Assembly (NCBI RefSeq): GCF_009727155.1
Contig: NZ_WNWM01000002.1
Coordinates: 1,488,001 to 1,552,000 of the forward strand
Direction of reading: 5' to 3'
Length of the DNA: 64,000 nt
Source: Pseudoduganella dura
GTDB taxonomy: Bacteria > Pseudomonadota > Gammaproteobacteria > Burkholderiales > Burkholderiaceae_D
Below the pieces are notes generated by a model that saw only the letters and a program-made list of their open reading frames with translations, ran no database searches and was not told the DNA's origin. Below, in pieces: positions 27,527-39,063 of the stretch (positions are counted from its first letter, which is position 1; each line of letters begins with the position of its first letter). The translations under genes were made by a program, and so were the position numbers.

Positions 27527-27578
27527 AGGGACGGACCCTGTTTTTAAGGAAATTTCCTCAAAAACAGGGTCCGTCCCT
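27527..27578. terminator. 52-bp perfect-armed palindrome between aroA and cmk
   Basis: Arms of 19 bp (AGGGACGGACCCTGTTTTT and its exact reverse complement) flank a 14-nt middle that itself contains the palindrome AGGAAATTTCCT. A T-run follows on the plus strand. It could end aroA transcription on the minus strand, and its sequence looks like a repeat-type element rather than a plain terminator. Confidence 0.75.
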
Positions 27579-27589
27579 ATTTTTTGCTT

Positions 27590-28942
27590 TTAATATTTGG
27601 CGTCGTGCGCGATACCCGCGAACGCGGTGAAGTAGTCGGGGAACGTCTTCGCCACGCATTTCGGATCGTTGATGCGCACCTCGGCGCCACGGCGCGCGGC
27701 GCCGTCGAGGGAGGCCAGCGAGAAGCACATCGCCATCCGGTGGTCGTCGTAGGTGTCGATCGCGGCGGCCGACAGCACCTTCGGCGGCGTCACCTTCAGG
27801 TAGTCGGCGCCCTCCTCCACGTCGGCGCCCAGCTTGCGCAGCTCGGTGGCCATGGCGGCGATGCGGTCGGTTTCCTTGACGCGCCAGCTGGCGATGTTGC
27901 GCAGCGTGCTCGTGCCTTCGGCATACAGCGCGGCGATCGCGATCGTCATCGCGGCATCCGGGATGTGGTTGAAATCGGCGTCGATGGCCTGCAGCGGACC
28001 GGAGGATTTCGCTTCGATCCAGTTGTCGCCCATCGTGATCTGCGCGCCCATCTGCTGCAGCGCGTGCACGAAGCGCACGTCGCCCTGGATCGAATCGCGC
28101 CCCACGCCTTCCACCCGTACCGGGCCGCCGGCGATCGCGCCGGCCGCCATGAAGTACGAGGCCGACGACGCATCGCCTTCCACGTGGATGTTGCCCGGGC
28201 TCTGGTAGCGCTGGCCGGATGGAATGGTGAACGACTGCCATTCATCCTGCTCCACCGTTACGCCGAAGCGGCGCATCAAGTTGAGCGTGATCTCGATGTA
28301 CGGCTTCGAGATCAGCTCGCCCTCGACCTCGATCGTCACGGCATGGGCATCGGCCATCAGCGGCGCCACCATCAGCAGCGCGGTGAGGAACTGGCTCGAC
28401 ACGTTGCCGCGTACCGACAATTTGTTCGTATCGAACCGGCCATCGCGGATATGCAGCGGCGGGTAGCCGGGGTTGCCCGTGTATTCGATGCTGGCGCCCA
28501 CGGCGTTCAGCGCGTCGACCAGGTCGCCGATCGGCCGTTCATGCATGCGCGGCACGCCGCTCACTTTATAGTCGCCGCCGATCACGGCCAGCGCCGCCGT
28601 CAGCGGGCGGATCGCCGTGCCGGCATTGCCCATGAACAGCTCGGCCTGGCGGTTCGGGAAGCTGCCGTTGGCGCCCTGCACGCGGTGGATCGTGCGCGCG
28701 GTGCCGTTCACGGCGGACGTGGGTTCTTCCGTCCATTCGACGCCCAGCGCGCGCAGGGCGGCCAGCATCACCTGCGTGTCGTCCGAATCGAGCAGGTCGA
28801 CGATCTTGGTTTCGCCTTCGGCCAGCGCGGCCAGCAGCAGGATGCGGTTCGAGATGCTCTTGGAGCCCGGCAGGCGGACAACGCCTTCCACGTGCATGAC
28901 CGGCTTCAGGTCGATGTAGGGCGGGTGGTTCTGCTCAGCCAT
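27590..28942 (-). CDS. aroA: 3-phosphoshikimate 1-carboxyvinyltransferase (EPSP synthase)
   Basis: Predicted 450-residue enzyme joining shikimate 3-phosphate and phosphoenolpyruvate in chorismate synthesis. Motifs are [10 protein letters not shown] near residue 25, [14 protein letters not shown] near 105 (the PEP/glyphosate-site loop; here [10 protein letters not shown] as in class I enzymes), RVKETDRI and [10 protein letters not shown] near the C-terminus. It lies downstream of tyrA in the aromatic amino acid cluster. Confidence 0.96.
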   Translation of the reverse strand: MAEQNHPPYIDLKPVMHVEGVVRLPGSKSISNRILLLAALAEGETKIVDLLDSDDTQVMLAALRALGVEWTEEPTSAVNGTARTIHRVQGANGSFPNRQAELFMGNAGTAIRPLTAALAVIGGDYKVSGVPRMHERPIGDLVDALNAVGASIEYTGNPGYPPLHIRDGRFDTNKLSVRGNVSSQFLTALLMVAPLMADAHAVTIEVEGELISKPYIEITLNLMRRFGVTVEQDEWQSFTIPSGQRYQSPGNIHVEGDASSASYFMAAGAIAGGPVRVEGVGRDSIQGDVRFVHALQQMGAQITMGDNWIEAKSSGPLQAIDADFNHIPDAAMTIAIAALYAEGTSTLRNIASWRVKETDRIAAMATELRKLGADVEEGADYLKVTPPKVLSAAAIDTYDDHRMAMCFSLASLDGAARRGAEVRINDPKCVAKTFPDYFTAFAGIAHDAKY

Positions 28943-28978
28943 GATGGATATCCTTTGTACTTTGTGATGCGTGCAGGA

Positions 28979-29887
28979 TCATTCTGCATTGTCTTTGGGG
29001 GGCGGCGTTTCGGCCGCCTCGATCGCCTCGATCCAGCGCCGGCGGGCGCGCTGCGCGTTGCCGTACACGGCTTCGAGGGTGGCGCCGTCGCCTGCCGCCA
29101 GGCGTTCGCGCAGGTGCGCCAGCTGCGCCATGTAGGCGTCGAGCTCGGCCAGCAGCGCGGCCCCGTTGGCCAGGCTGATGTCGCGCCACATTTCCGGCGA
29201 CGAGCCGGCGATGCGCGTGAAATCGCGGAAGCCGCTGGCGGCATACTGGAACAGCAGGTCCGCGTGCGGCTTGCCGGCGATGTCGTCGACCAGCGCATAG
29301 GCCAGCAGGTGCGGCAGGTGGCTGACGGAGGCGAACACCTTGTCGTGCTCTTCCGGCGTGAGGCGATGGATGATCGCACCGCAGGCCTGCCATGCCGACG
29401 TCACGCGCTCCACGGCCTGGGGCGGATTTTCCGCCAGCGCCGTGACGACGAATTTCTTGCCGACATAAAGGTCGGCGATCGCCGCATCCGGCCCGTTGGT
29501 TTCGCGCCCGGCGATCGGATGGCCCGGCACGAACTGGCCGATGCGCGCGCCCAGCGCGGCGCGCGCGGCCGCCACGACATCGGCCTTGGTGCTGCCGCAG
29601 TCGGTGATGACCGTGTGCGCGTCCAGGTACGGCAGCAGCGCGGCCAGGATGCGGCCGGTCTGCGCCACGGGGGTGGCCAGCACCACGAGATCGGCCCCCG
29701 CTATCGCCTTCGCCACCGCTTCCGGCGCGGTGGCCGCCTCGTCGACGATGCCCAGTTCCACCGCGCGCAGCGCCGAGGCTTCGGAGCGGTCGATGCCGAC
29801 CACGTGCCGCACGCGGCCCGCGGCCTTCAGCGCACGCGCGAACGAGCCGCCGATCAGGCCGACGCCATAGATGACGACCTTGTTCAT
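28979..29887 (-). CDS. tyrA: Prephenate dehydrogenase
   Basis: Predicted 302-residue NAD(P)-dependent enzyme converting prephenate to 4-hydroxyphenylpyruvate for tyrosine. The Rossmann motif VVIYGVGLIGGSFARAL opens the protein. Further family motifs are VLATPVAQTGRIL, VITDCGSTKADV, FVPGHPIAGRETNG (substrate site His) and SVSHLPHLLAYAL. There is no fused chorismate mutase or ACT domain. It is 7 bp after hisC. Confidence 0.94.
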   Translation of the reverse strand: MNKVVIYGVGLIGGSFARALKAAGRVRHVVGIDRSEASALRAVELGIVDEAATAPEAVAKAIAGADLVVLATPVAQTGRILAALLPYLDAHTVITDCGSTKADVVAAARAALGARIGQFVPGHPIAGRETNGPDAAIADLYVGKKFVVTALAENPPQAVERVTSAWQACGAIIHRLTPEEHDKVFASVSHLPHLLAYALVDDIAGKPHADLLFQYAASGFRDFTRIAGSSPEMWRDISLANGAALLAELDAYMAQLAHLRERLAAGDGATLEAVYGNAQRARRRWIEAIEAAETPPPKDNAE

Positions 29888-29894
29888 GCCACCA

Positions 29895-31016
29895 TCACTC
29901 TGCCTGGCCTTCGGCCAGCGCCTTTTGCAGCGCCGAGATCAGCACCGCGTTCTCCTGCGGCAGGCCGATGGAAATGCGCAGCCATTCCGGCAGGCCGTAA
30001 TTGCCGACCGGGCGCACGATGACACCCTGCTTGAGCAGCGCCAGGTTGACGCGCGCCCCGGCGCCCGGGTCGTCGCCGACCTTGACGAGCACGAAGTTGC
30101 CGTACGACGGCACGTACTGCAATCCCATCTGCTCGAACGCTTCGACGAACTGCCGGTAGCCGGCGGCGTTGTTGCGCGCGCCCTGCTCCAGGAATGCCGT
30201 GTCGTTCAGCGCCGCGATCGCGGCGGCCTGGGCCAGCGAATTGACGTTGAACGGCTGGCGGATGCGGTTCATCAGGTCCGTCAGGTGCGGCTGGGCCAGG
30301 GCGAAGCCCACGCGCAGGCCGGCCAGGCCATAGGCCTTCGAGAACGTGCGCGACACCAGCAGGTTCGGGTACTGGCGCACCCAGGCGGCCGACTCGTACT
30401 GGTCTTGTGCGGCCAGGAATTCGTTGTAGGCCTCGTCCAGCACCACCACCACGTTCGGCGGCACCTTCCGCAGGAACGCTTCGATCTCGGCGCCGGGAAC
30501 GAACGTGCCGGTCGGGTTGTTCGGGTTGGCGATGAACACCAGACGGGTATCCTCCTCGATCGCGTCCAGCATCGCGTCCAGGTCGTGGCCGTGGTCCTTC
30601 GCCGGCACCACGATGTGGCGCGCGCCGAGGCCCTGCGTGGCCAGCGCATACACGGCGAACGAGTACTGCGCGTAGACGACCGACTGGCCCTTCTCGACGA
30701 ACGCGTGGGCGGCGATTTCCAGGATATCGTTGGAGCCGTTGCCGAGCGTGACCCACTCGGCCGGCACGTCGTAGCGCTTGGCCAGCGCCTGTTTCAGGTC
30801 GAAACCGTTGGCATCCGGGTAGCGGCCCAGTTCGGCGATGGCCTGCGCCATCGCCTGGCGGGCCGATTCGGGCACGCCGAACGGGTTTTCGTTGGAAGCG
30901 AGCTTGACGATGTTCGCTTCGTCGAGGCCGAACTCGCGCGCCACTTCCGAGATGGGCTTGCCTGCCTGGTAGGGAGCGATCGCGCGGACGTAGTCGGGAC
31001 CGAACTGCTTGGACAT
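29895..31016 (-). CDS. hisC: Histidinol-phosphate aminotransferase family enzyme
   Basis: Predicted 373-residue PLP-dependent class I/II aminotransferase. Motifs include NENPFGVPESA, GNGSNDILEIAAHAF, IANPNNPTGTF and SRTFSKAYGLAGLRVGFA, where the Lys of FSKAYG is the Schiff-base lysine. Inside the pheA-tyrA cluster, HisC2-type enzymes often act on aromatic amino acids as well as histidinol phosphate. A role in phenylalanine/tyrosine transamination is therefore likely; sequence alone does not separate the two. Confidence 0.92.
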   Translation of the reverse strand: MSKQFGPDYVRAIAPYQAGKPISEVAREFGLDEANIVKLASNENPFGVPESARQAMAQAIAELGRYPDANGFDLKQALAKRYDVPAEWVTLGNGSNDILEIAAHAFVEKGQSVVYAQYSFAVYALATQGLGARHIVVPAKDHGHDLDAMLDAIEEDTRLVFIANPNNPTGTFVPGAEIEAFLRKVPPNVVVVLDEAYNEFLAAQDQYESAAWVRQYPNLLVSRTFSKAYGLAGLRVGFALAQPHLTDLMNRIRQPFNVNSLAQAAAIAALNDTAFLEQGARNNAAGYRQFVEAFEQMGLQYVPSYGNFVLVKVGDDPGAGARVNLALLKQGVIVRPVGNYGLPEWLRISIGLPQENAVLISALQKALAEGQAE

Positions 31017-31039
31017 GGTTTCTCTCTCTGTTTGTAAAT

Positions 31040-32113
31040 TCAGTTCAGGCTGGTCGGGTAGGAGCCCAGCACCTTGAAGAAGGCGGCGTTACTGTTGAGT
31101 TCGGCAAGCGCCTGCGTCACGGCCGGGTTCTGGACGTGGCCTTCGATGTCGACATAAAAATAGTACTCCCACGTGCCCACGCGCGCGGGGCGCGATTCGA
31201 AGCGCGTCATCGACACGCCGTGTTTCGCCAGCGGCGCGAGCAGCTGGTACACGGCACCGGCCTTGTTCGGCACGGCCAGCACCAGCGACGTGCGGTCGCT
31301 GCCCGAAGGCCCCGGCTGCAACTGGCCGACGATGACGAAGCGGGTACGGTTGTGCGGATCGTCCTGGATGTGGCCGTTGACGACGCCCAGGTTGTACTGC
31401 CCGCCGGCGATCTCGCTGGCGATCGCCGCCACCGTGGGATCGAGGCTGGCCAGGCGGGCCGCCTCGGCGTTCGACGCGACGGCGCGCCGCTCCACGTGCG
31501 GATAGTTCTCGTTGAGCCAGACCTGGCACTGCGCCAGCGCCTGCGAATGCGCGCAGATGGCGGTGACGCCCTCCATCGTGCCGGTCTTCGTCATCAGGCT
31601 GTGGTGCACGGCGATGGCCACTTCGCCGCTGATGATCAGCGGTGTCTGCAGCAGCAGGTCGAGCGTGCGGTTGATCGCGCCTTCGGACGAGTTCTCGACC
31701 GGGACGACGCCGAATTCGGCGGTGCCGGCCTCGGTGGCGCGGAACACCTCGTCGATCGACGCGCACGGCAGCCCTTCGACCGCATGGCCGAACTGCTGGT
31801 ACACGGCCTGCTCGCTGAATGTGCCGGCCGGGCCCAGATAGGCGACGGTGACGCGCTTCTCCAGTGCCCGGCAGGCCGACATGATCTCGCGGAAGATCGT
31901 TTGCGCCTCGGCGTCGCCGATCGGGCCGGGGTTGCGCTCGGCCACGCCGCGCAGCACCTGCGCTTCGCGCTCGGGACGGAACACCGGCGCGTTGGTTTCG
32001 GCTTTTACATGCCCCACTTCCTGCGCGACCTTGGCGCGCTGGTTCAGCAGGGACAGGATCTGCGCATCGATCGAATCGATCTGGTCGCGCAGGGGTTTCA
32101 GTTTGTCTGTCAT
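31040..32113 (-). CDS. pheA: Bifunctional chorismate mutase / prephenate dehydratase (P-protein)
   Basis: Predicted 357-residue bifunctional enzyme. The AroQ-type chorismate mutase domain (about 1-88) starts LKPLRDQIDSIDAQILSLLNQRAKVAQEVG. The prephenate dehydratase domain (about 92-275) has YLGPAGTFSEQAVYQQFG and VPVENSSEGAINRTLD. The ACT regulatory domain (about 280-357) has the phenylalanine-binding ESRP motif (TRFESRPARVGTWEYYFYVD). Feedback inhibition by phenylalanine is expected. The ATG at 32113 matches the family start; the longer ORF to 32194 runs into an intergenic repeat. Confidence 0.95.
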   Translation of the reverse strand: MTDKLKPLRDQIDSIDAQILSLLNQRAKVAQEVGHVKAETNAPVFRPEREAQVLRGVAERNPGPIGDAEAQTIFREIMSACRALEKRVTVAYLGPAGTFSEQAVYQQFGHAVEGLPCASIDEVFRATEAGTAEFGVVPVENSSEGAINRTLDLLLQTPLIISGEVAIAVHHSLMTKTGTMEGVTAICAHSQALAQCQVWLNENYPHVERRAVASNAEAARLASLDPTVAAIASEIAGGQYNLGVVNGHIQDDPHNRTRFVIVGQLQPGPSGSDRTSLVLAVPNKAGAVYQLLAPLAKHGVSMTRFESRPARVGTWEYYFYVDIEGHVQNPAVTQALAELNSNAAFFKVLGSYPTSLN

Positions 32114-32182
32114 GGTTGGCTTTGATCTTTGCGAAACGCCGGCCGGAGCCGGCAAATGCAAGTGAGAGTTACCGGCGGAGGC

Positions 32183-32287
32183 CCGGCCTTGCAAGGCCGG
32201 ACCGTTCAGCAGGCGCAGAGCATGCTCCGCGAAGGTTCAGCCTTACATGGCTGAACCGCTCAGCAGGCGTAGAGCGTGCTCTACGAA
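32183..32287. repeat. Array of four hairpins with a 54-bp tandem period, between pheA and serC
   Basis: Two 33-bp direct repeats (32201-32233 and 32255-32287, differing at a few positions, sharing TCAGCAGGCG and AGAGC) alternate with separate hairpins. CCGGCCTTGCAAGGCCGG at 32183-32200 is a perfect 18-bp palindrome. 32234-32257 is a 9-bp stem GGTTCAGCC/GGCTGAACC with a 6-nt loop. Each 33-bp repeat also holds its own stem, such as CGTAGAGC/GCTCTACG in the second. It resembles a BIME/REP-type array. Confidence 0.8.
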
Positions 32288-32308
32288 ATCCCTGCCTCGC
32301 CCCCTGCC

Positions 32309-33397
32309 TCACCGCCCCGCGAACTCGTTCAGGTAATCGACCAGCGCCTGTACGCCTTCGATCGGCATCGCATTGTAGATCGATGCGCGCATGCCGCCGA
32401 CGGACTTGTGGCCCTTCAGCTGCAGCAGGCCGCGCGCCTTGGCGCCGGCGAGGAATGCTTCGTTCTGCGATTCGTCGCGCAGGTAGAACGGTATGTTCAT
32501 CCGCGAACGGTATGGTGGGGCGACGCGATTCCGGTAAAAATCGTCCGCATCCAGTGCCGCGTACAGCAGCCCGGCCTTTTCGATATTGCGTTGCTCCATC
32601 GCCGCCACGCCGCCGTTCTTCAGCAGCCACTGGAACACCAGGCCGGCGATATAGATGCCGTAGGTGGGCGGCGTGTTGTACATGGATTCGTTGTCGGCCA
32701 CGTTCCTGAAATCGAACGCGGACGGGCAGACCGGCAATGCGTGCCCGATCAGGTCGTCGCGCACGATGACGACGGTCACGCCGGCCGGGCCGATGTTCTT
32801 TTGCGCGCCGCCGAATATCAGGCCGTATTTTGCCACGTCGACCTGGCGCGACAGGATGTGCGACGACATATCGGCCACGATCGGCACGCCGGCCGGCACA
32901 TCCGGCACAAAATCGATCTCGACGCCGTCGATCGTCTCGTTGGTGCACAGATGCAGGTAGGCCGCATCCGGCGTCAGGTTCCACTCCGACTGCGGCGGCA
33001 CCGTCGTGAAGCCGCTGGCCTCGGCCGAGGCGGCCACGTTCACCTTCGCGTAGCGTGCCGCTTCCTTGATCGACTTGCCGGACCACGAACCGGTGCGGAT
33101 GAAGTCGATCGTCGCGCTCTCGCCTTTCCTGCCCACCAGGTTCAGCGGGATCACGGCATTCTGCGACAGTCCGCCGCCCTGCATGAACAGGATGCGGTAG
33201 TTGTCCGGCACGGCCAGCAGCTCGCGCAGGTCGCGCTCGGCGGCGCGGTAGATCGAGATGAACTCGGGGCCGCGGTGGCTCATCTCCATCACCGACATGC
33301 CGCTGCCGTGCCAGTCCAGCATTTCGGCGGCGGCCTGCTGCAGCACTTCTTTCGGCAGCACGGCCGGGCCGGCGGAGAAGTTGTAGATCGTGCTCAC
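32309..33397 (-). CDS. serC: Phosphoserine aminotransferase
   Basis: Predicted 362-residue PLP enzyme of serine (and pyridoxine) synthesis. Motifs: [15 protein letters not shown] at the N-terminus, [26 protein letters not shown] and the PLP-lysine segment [17 protein letters not shown]; the C-terminal part has [21 protein letters not shown]. The start is GTG at 33397, preceded by AAGGAAA. It lies in the conserved gyrA-serC-pheA order, 9 bp after the DUF2059 gene. Confidence 0.95.
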   Translation of the reverse strand: MSTIYNFSAGPAVLPKEVLQQAAAEMLDWHGSGMSVMEMSHRGPEFISIYRAAERDLRELLAVPDNYRILFMQGGGLSQNAVIPLNLVGRKGESATIDFIRTGSWSGKSIKEAARYAKVNVAASAEASGFTTVPPQSEWNLTPDAAYLHLCTNETIDGVEIDFVPDVPAGVPIVADMSSHILSRQVDVAKYGLIFGGAQKNIGPAGVTVVIVRDDLIGHALPVCPSAFDFRNVADNESMYNTPPTYGIYIAGLVFQWLLKNGGVAAMEQRNIEKAGLLYAALDADDFYRNRVAPPYRSRMNIPFYLRDESQNEAFLAGAKARGLLQLKGHKSVGGMRASIYNAMPIEGVQALVDYLNEFAGR

Positions 33398-33406
33398 GGT
33401 GTTTCC

Positions 33407-33982
33407 TTATTTCTGTTTCTGGTTCAGTTCCTGCATCAGCTTGTTCATGCGCGGCGTGATGATCTGCTGCCCGACCTGCATGCCTTCGCCCATCAGTTGC
33501 GGCATCAGGCGCAGCGACTTGACGCCCACCGGCGTCTTGTAGAAGGTGGCCAGCTGGCGCATCTCGTCGACCGTGTAGTGGCGCGCGTAGATCGGCACCA
33601 TGGCTTCGAGCATCTCGTCCACCAGCGCCGGGTCGGCGTACATGCGGCCGATCGCGTCCACCACCTTCGGCAAGCCCTGCTCCAGCTCGGCCAGCTTTTT
33701 CGTGCGCTCCGCATCGGACAGTTTCGGATCGTTGCGCACCGCGCCCTCGGCGCCGGACTTGATCATGGCCGGCATCGCGGCGGTCATCTGCCTGAACGAT
33801 GCCGACACCACGTTACGGTAATCCATGGCCACCAGCAGCTCGCGCACGGCGGCGGCGGCGGCGGGATCGACGGCGGCCTGGGCGGCCGGCGCCGGGACGG
33901 CGGCCTGGGCCAGCGCGGACGAACTGGCGGTGGAAGCAACAGCGGCAACGGACAACAACAGGACTGCGGCGATTTTTTTCAT
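33407..33982 (-). CDS. DUF2059 domain exported protein
   Basis: Predicted 191-residue exported protein. The signal peptide spans about residues 1-25 (ALA-Q), followed by an Ala-rich linker and the helical DUF2059 domain (AMVPIYARHYTVDEMRQLATFYKTPVGVKSLRLMPQLM). Proteins of this family commonly sit between gyrA and serC in betaproteobacteria; their role is not known. The ATG at 33982 begins the signal peptide MKKIAAVLLL. Only a weak AAGAA site precedes it. Confidence 0.88.
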   Translation of the reverse strand: MKKIAAVLLLSVAAVASTASSSALAQAAVPAPAAQAAVDPAAAAAVRELLVAMDYRNVVSASFRQMTAAMPAMIKSGAEGAVRNDPKLSDAERTKKLAELEQGLPKVVDAIGRMYADPALVDEMLEAMVPIYARHYTVDEMRQLATFYKTPVGVKSLRLMPQLMGEGMQVGQQIITPRMNKLMQELNQKQK

Positions 33983-34008
33983 ATTCTTATGCACATTTCG
34001 TTGGTCTG

Positions 34009-34049
34009 AAAAACCGCGGGCCCGTTCGATCGCTCGGACGGGCCCGCGG
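34009..34049 (-). terminator. Terminator of gyrA
   Basis: On the minus strand a long GC stem, CCGCGGGCCCGT pairing with ACGGGCCCGCGG, is followed by five T. It starts 7 bp after the gyrA stop. Confidence 0.85.
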
Positions 34050-34055
34050 GCTGGC

Positions 34056-36785
<2,730 letters not shown>

Positions 36786-37326
36786 TGGCGGGTCGATCTT
36801 CTCTGACGTTGGTTCAGGCTGCTTGGGCGTGCAGACAATCGCACGATTTTACCATGGGGGCATGTACCCCGGCCGATCCGGTTCTTTCCCCTCGGCCACA
36901 CGGCGCCATGCCCGCGAAAAGCGCGGCACAATGGGTCCCGTCGAGGCCCCCTGGCACGGTTTCGCGGCAAGGAACGCATGCAGGCCGCCGGGAGGCCCGC
37001 ATGCCGGCCTCATGTAATCGTGCCGACATATTCACGCCTTATGATCCCCGATCATTATTGTCGACGTTGCAACAAAACAACATCTTGGTCGAATGCGGCA
37101 CGCGTCCTGATCGGAGCGCGATTCGTGCGATGCTGATGCGTATGGCAAAATGACGGAAATACAAACTTGGCTGAATCGCAAAACGGCAGTCGGCCACCCT
37201 CGTCGCGTAACAGACTCACTGTGATGAACGGCGGGCAACATGTTAGTATTCGCGCCGTTCGCACACTTGAGCACCATATGTCGCGCGGCGCAGGCTGCCG
37301 ATATCACCCCGAAAGGAAACAAAAAC
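36786..37326. other. Divergent gyrA/ompA intergenic region
   Basis: 541 bp with no supported gene. Short ORFs on both strands lack ribosome sites and family features. It must hold the promoters of gyrA (minus) and ompA (plus); the ompA leader just before 37327 carries GAAAGGAAAC. Confidence 0.6.
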
Positions 37327-38040
37327 ATGAAAAAACTGATCTCCAGCATCTTCGCAGCGTCGGCCGTTCTTGCTGGCTCCGTGGCCGCGCAGGACAAGCC
37401 GACCGCGCCGCCTTTCGCGCCCGTGACCCAGGATATCCAGGCAGTCAAGCCGACCAGCGCCTACGTGCAGGATGCGCGCGGCGTGATCGCCCGCAATCCG
37501 TTCGGCCTGTGCTGGCGCACCGGCTACTGGACGCCGGCCGACGCGGTGCCAGGCTGCGACCTGCCGATCTGCGTGGAACCCGAGCGCCTGGAAAACGGCA
37601 AGTGCGTGGCCCCGCCGCCGCCTGTCGCACCGACTCCGGCTCCGGCCGCCACCCCGGCTCCGGTCGTCGCGCCGGTGCCAACGTCTGAAAAAGTCAGCTA
37701 CAACGCCGATGCGTTCTTCGACTTCGACAAGGCCGTGCTGAAGCCGGAAGGCAAGCAGGCCCTGGACGAGCTGAGCGGCAAGCTGGGCGGCATCAACGTC
37801 GAAGTGGTGATCGCCGTCGGCCACACCGACTCCGTGGGCTCGGATGCCTACAACGAGAAGCTGGCCGTGCGTCGCGCCGAATCCGTCAAGGCATACCTGC
37901 TGTCGAAAGGTGCCGATGCGAACCGCGTGTACACCGAAGGCAAGGGCGAGAAACAGCCGGTCGCCGACAACAAGACCGCCGAAGGCCGCGCGAAGAACCG
38001 CCGCGTGGAAATCGAAGTCGTCGGTACCCGCAACAAGTAA
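37327..38040 (+). CDS. OmpA-family outer-membrane protein
   Basis: Predicted 237-residue protein. A signal peptide (about 1-21, VAA-Q) precedes a short Cys-containing region (four Cys between about residues 60 and 100, likely two disulfides). A Pro/Ala-rich linker follows (APTPAPAATPAPVVAPVP). The C-terminal OmpA peptidoglycan-binding domain is about 125-235 (DAFFDFDKAVLKPEGKQALDEL, VGHTDSVGSDAYNEKLAVRRAESVKAYL, GRAKNRRVEI). It lacks the eight-strand barrel of enteric OmpA, so it probably anchors the envelope to peptidoglycan. This layout is common in Burkholderiales. The ATG at 37327 follows GAAAGGAAAC. Confidence 0.9.
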   Translation: MKKLISSIFAASAVLAGSVAAQDKPTAPPFAPVTQDIQAVKPTSAYVQDARGVIARNPFGLCWRTGYWTPADAVPGCDLPICVEPERLENGKCVAPPPPVAPTPAPAATPAPVVAPVPTSEKVSYNADAFFDFDKAVLKPEGKQALDELSGKLGGINVEVVIAVGHTDSVGSDAYNEKLAVRRAESVKAYLLSKGADANRVYTEGKGEKQPVADNKTAEGRAKNRRVEIEVVGTRNK

Positions 38041-38060
38041 TCCCCGGCTCATGCCATGAA

Positions 38061-38086
38061 AATCCCGCTCCGGCGGGATTTTTTTT
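38061..38086 (+). terminator. Terminator of the ompA-like gene
   Basis: An AATCCCGC/GCGGGATT stem with a 4-nt loop is followed by eight T, 20 bp after the stop. Confidence 0.9.
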
Positions 38087-38135
38087 GTTTGAAGATTTCC
38101 CGGAGCCGAAGCCAGCCCCCCAAAATGGCAGTCAA

Positions 38136-38172
38136 TTTCCTGAAACCGGGGTCAGACCCCGGTTTCAGGAAA
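38136..38172. repeat. 37-bp perfect palindrome (18-1-18)
   Basis: TTTCCTGAAACCGGGGTC, a single A, then its exact reverse complement. It lies between ompA and ubiG, downstream of an already complete terminator, so termination alone does not explain it. Confidence 0.85.
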
Positions 38173-38227
38173 CTTTTTGTCTTCAGGCACTGATCAGCCG
38201 CCGAGCTCGCTGGTTGTAAAACAACAT

Positions 38228-38242
38228 CGGGGACAGTCCCCG
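38228..38242. repeat. 15-bp palindrome (7-1-7)
   Basis: CGGGGAC, A, GTCCCCG. It has the same single-A-hinged core layout as the element 56 bp upstream and lies before the ubiG start. Confidence 0.75.
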
Positions 38243-38318
38243 AATTTTGACAACATTTCAACCTGGAACTTTTTCAGCTGTGCTTTGGAACCCGGCAAAT
38301 ACCCGTTATGATGCCGAC

Positions 38319-39020
38319 ATGAACGCAAACGCCGACCCACTTGAATTGCAGAAATTCAGCGAGCTGGCCCACCGCTGGTGGGACCCGACGTCCGAATTCC
38401 GCCCCCTCCACGACATCAATCCGCTGCGCCTGGAATGGATCAACGCGCGCGCCCCGCTGGCGGGCAAGAACGTGATCGACATCGGCTGCGGCGGCGGCAT
38501 CCTGTCCGAATCCATGGCCAAGAAAGGCGCCAACGTCACCGGCATCGATCTGTCGCAGCGGGCCCTGAAGGTGGCCGACCTGCACAGCCTGGAATCGGGC
38601 GTGCCGGTGCGCTACAAGCTGATCGCCGCCGAAGAGATGGCGGCCGCCGAACCGGGCCAGTTCGACGTGGTCACGTGCATGGAAATGCTCGAGCACGTGC
38701 CGGACCCGGCCGCGATCGTGCGCGCCGCGGCCACGCTGGTGAAGCCGGGCGGCCACGTGTTCTTCTCGACACTGAACCGCAACCCGAAGTCGTACCTGTT
38801 TGCCGTGCTCGGCGCCGAGTACCTGCTGCGCTTGCTGCCGAAAGGCACGCATACCTATGAAAAATTCATCACGCCGGCCGAACTGTCGCAGTATGCGCGC
38901 AGCGCCGGCCTGCAGGTGGAAAGCCTGAAAGGCATGGGCTACAACCCGCTGACCAAGTTCTATTCGCTGAACAACGACACCAGCGTGAATTACCTGGTGG
39001 CGTGCACCCGCCAGGCATGA
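38319..39020 (+). CDS. ubiG: Ubiquinone biosynthesis O-methyltransferase
   Basis: Predicted 233-residue SAM-dependent enzyme that makes both O-methylations in ubiquinone synthesis. The SAM site [28 protein letters not shown] lies near residues 50-78, preceded by the UbiG start pattern [41 protein letters not shown] and [23 protein letters not shown] follow. The ATG at 38319 fits the family; the longer ORF from 38247 runs into the repeat region. It is followed by gph, a common pair in betaproteobacteria. Confidence 0.96.
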   Translation: MNANADPLELQKFSELAHRWWDPTSEFRPLHDINPLRLEWINARAPLAGKNVIDIGCGGGILSESMAKKGANVTGIDLSQRALKVADLHSLESGVPVRYKLIAAEEMAAAEPGQFDVVTCMEMLEHVPDPAAIVRAAATLVKPGGHVFFSTLNRNPKSYLFAVLGAEYLLRLLPKGTHTYEKFITPAELSQYARSAGLQVESLKGMGYNPLTKFYSLNNDTSVNYLVACTRQA

Positions 39021-39063
39021 TCCACGGGCGGCCCGGCCGCCCTCTTTCTTCCCGATTCCTACC

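Noticed and set aside
27584..30022. 812-codon plus-strand ORF opposite aroA and tyrA
   Set aside because: It is the antisense shadow of two strongly identified genes.
32183..32287. Possible CRISPR array from the repeated hairpins
   Set aside because: Only two repeats, with a spacer that is itself a hairpin, and no cas genes; it fits a REP/BIME-like array better.
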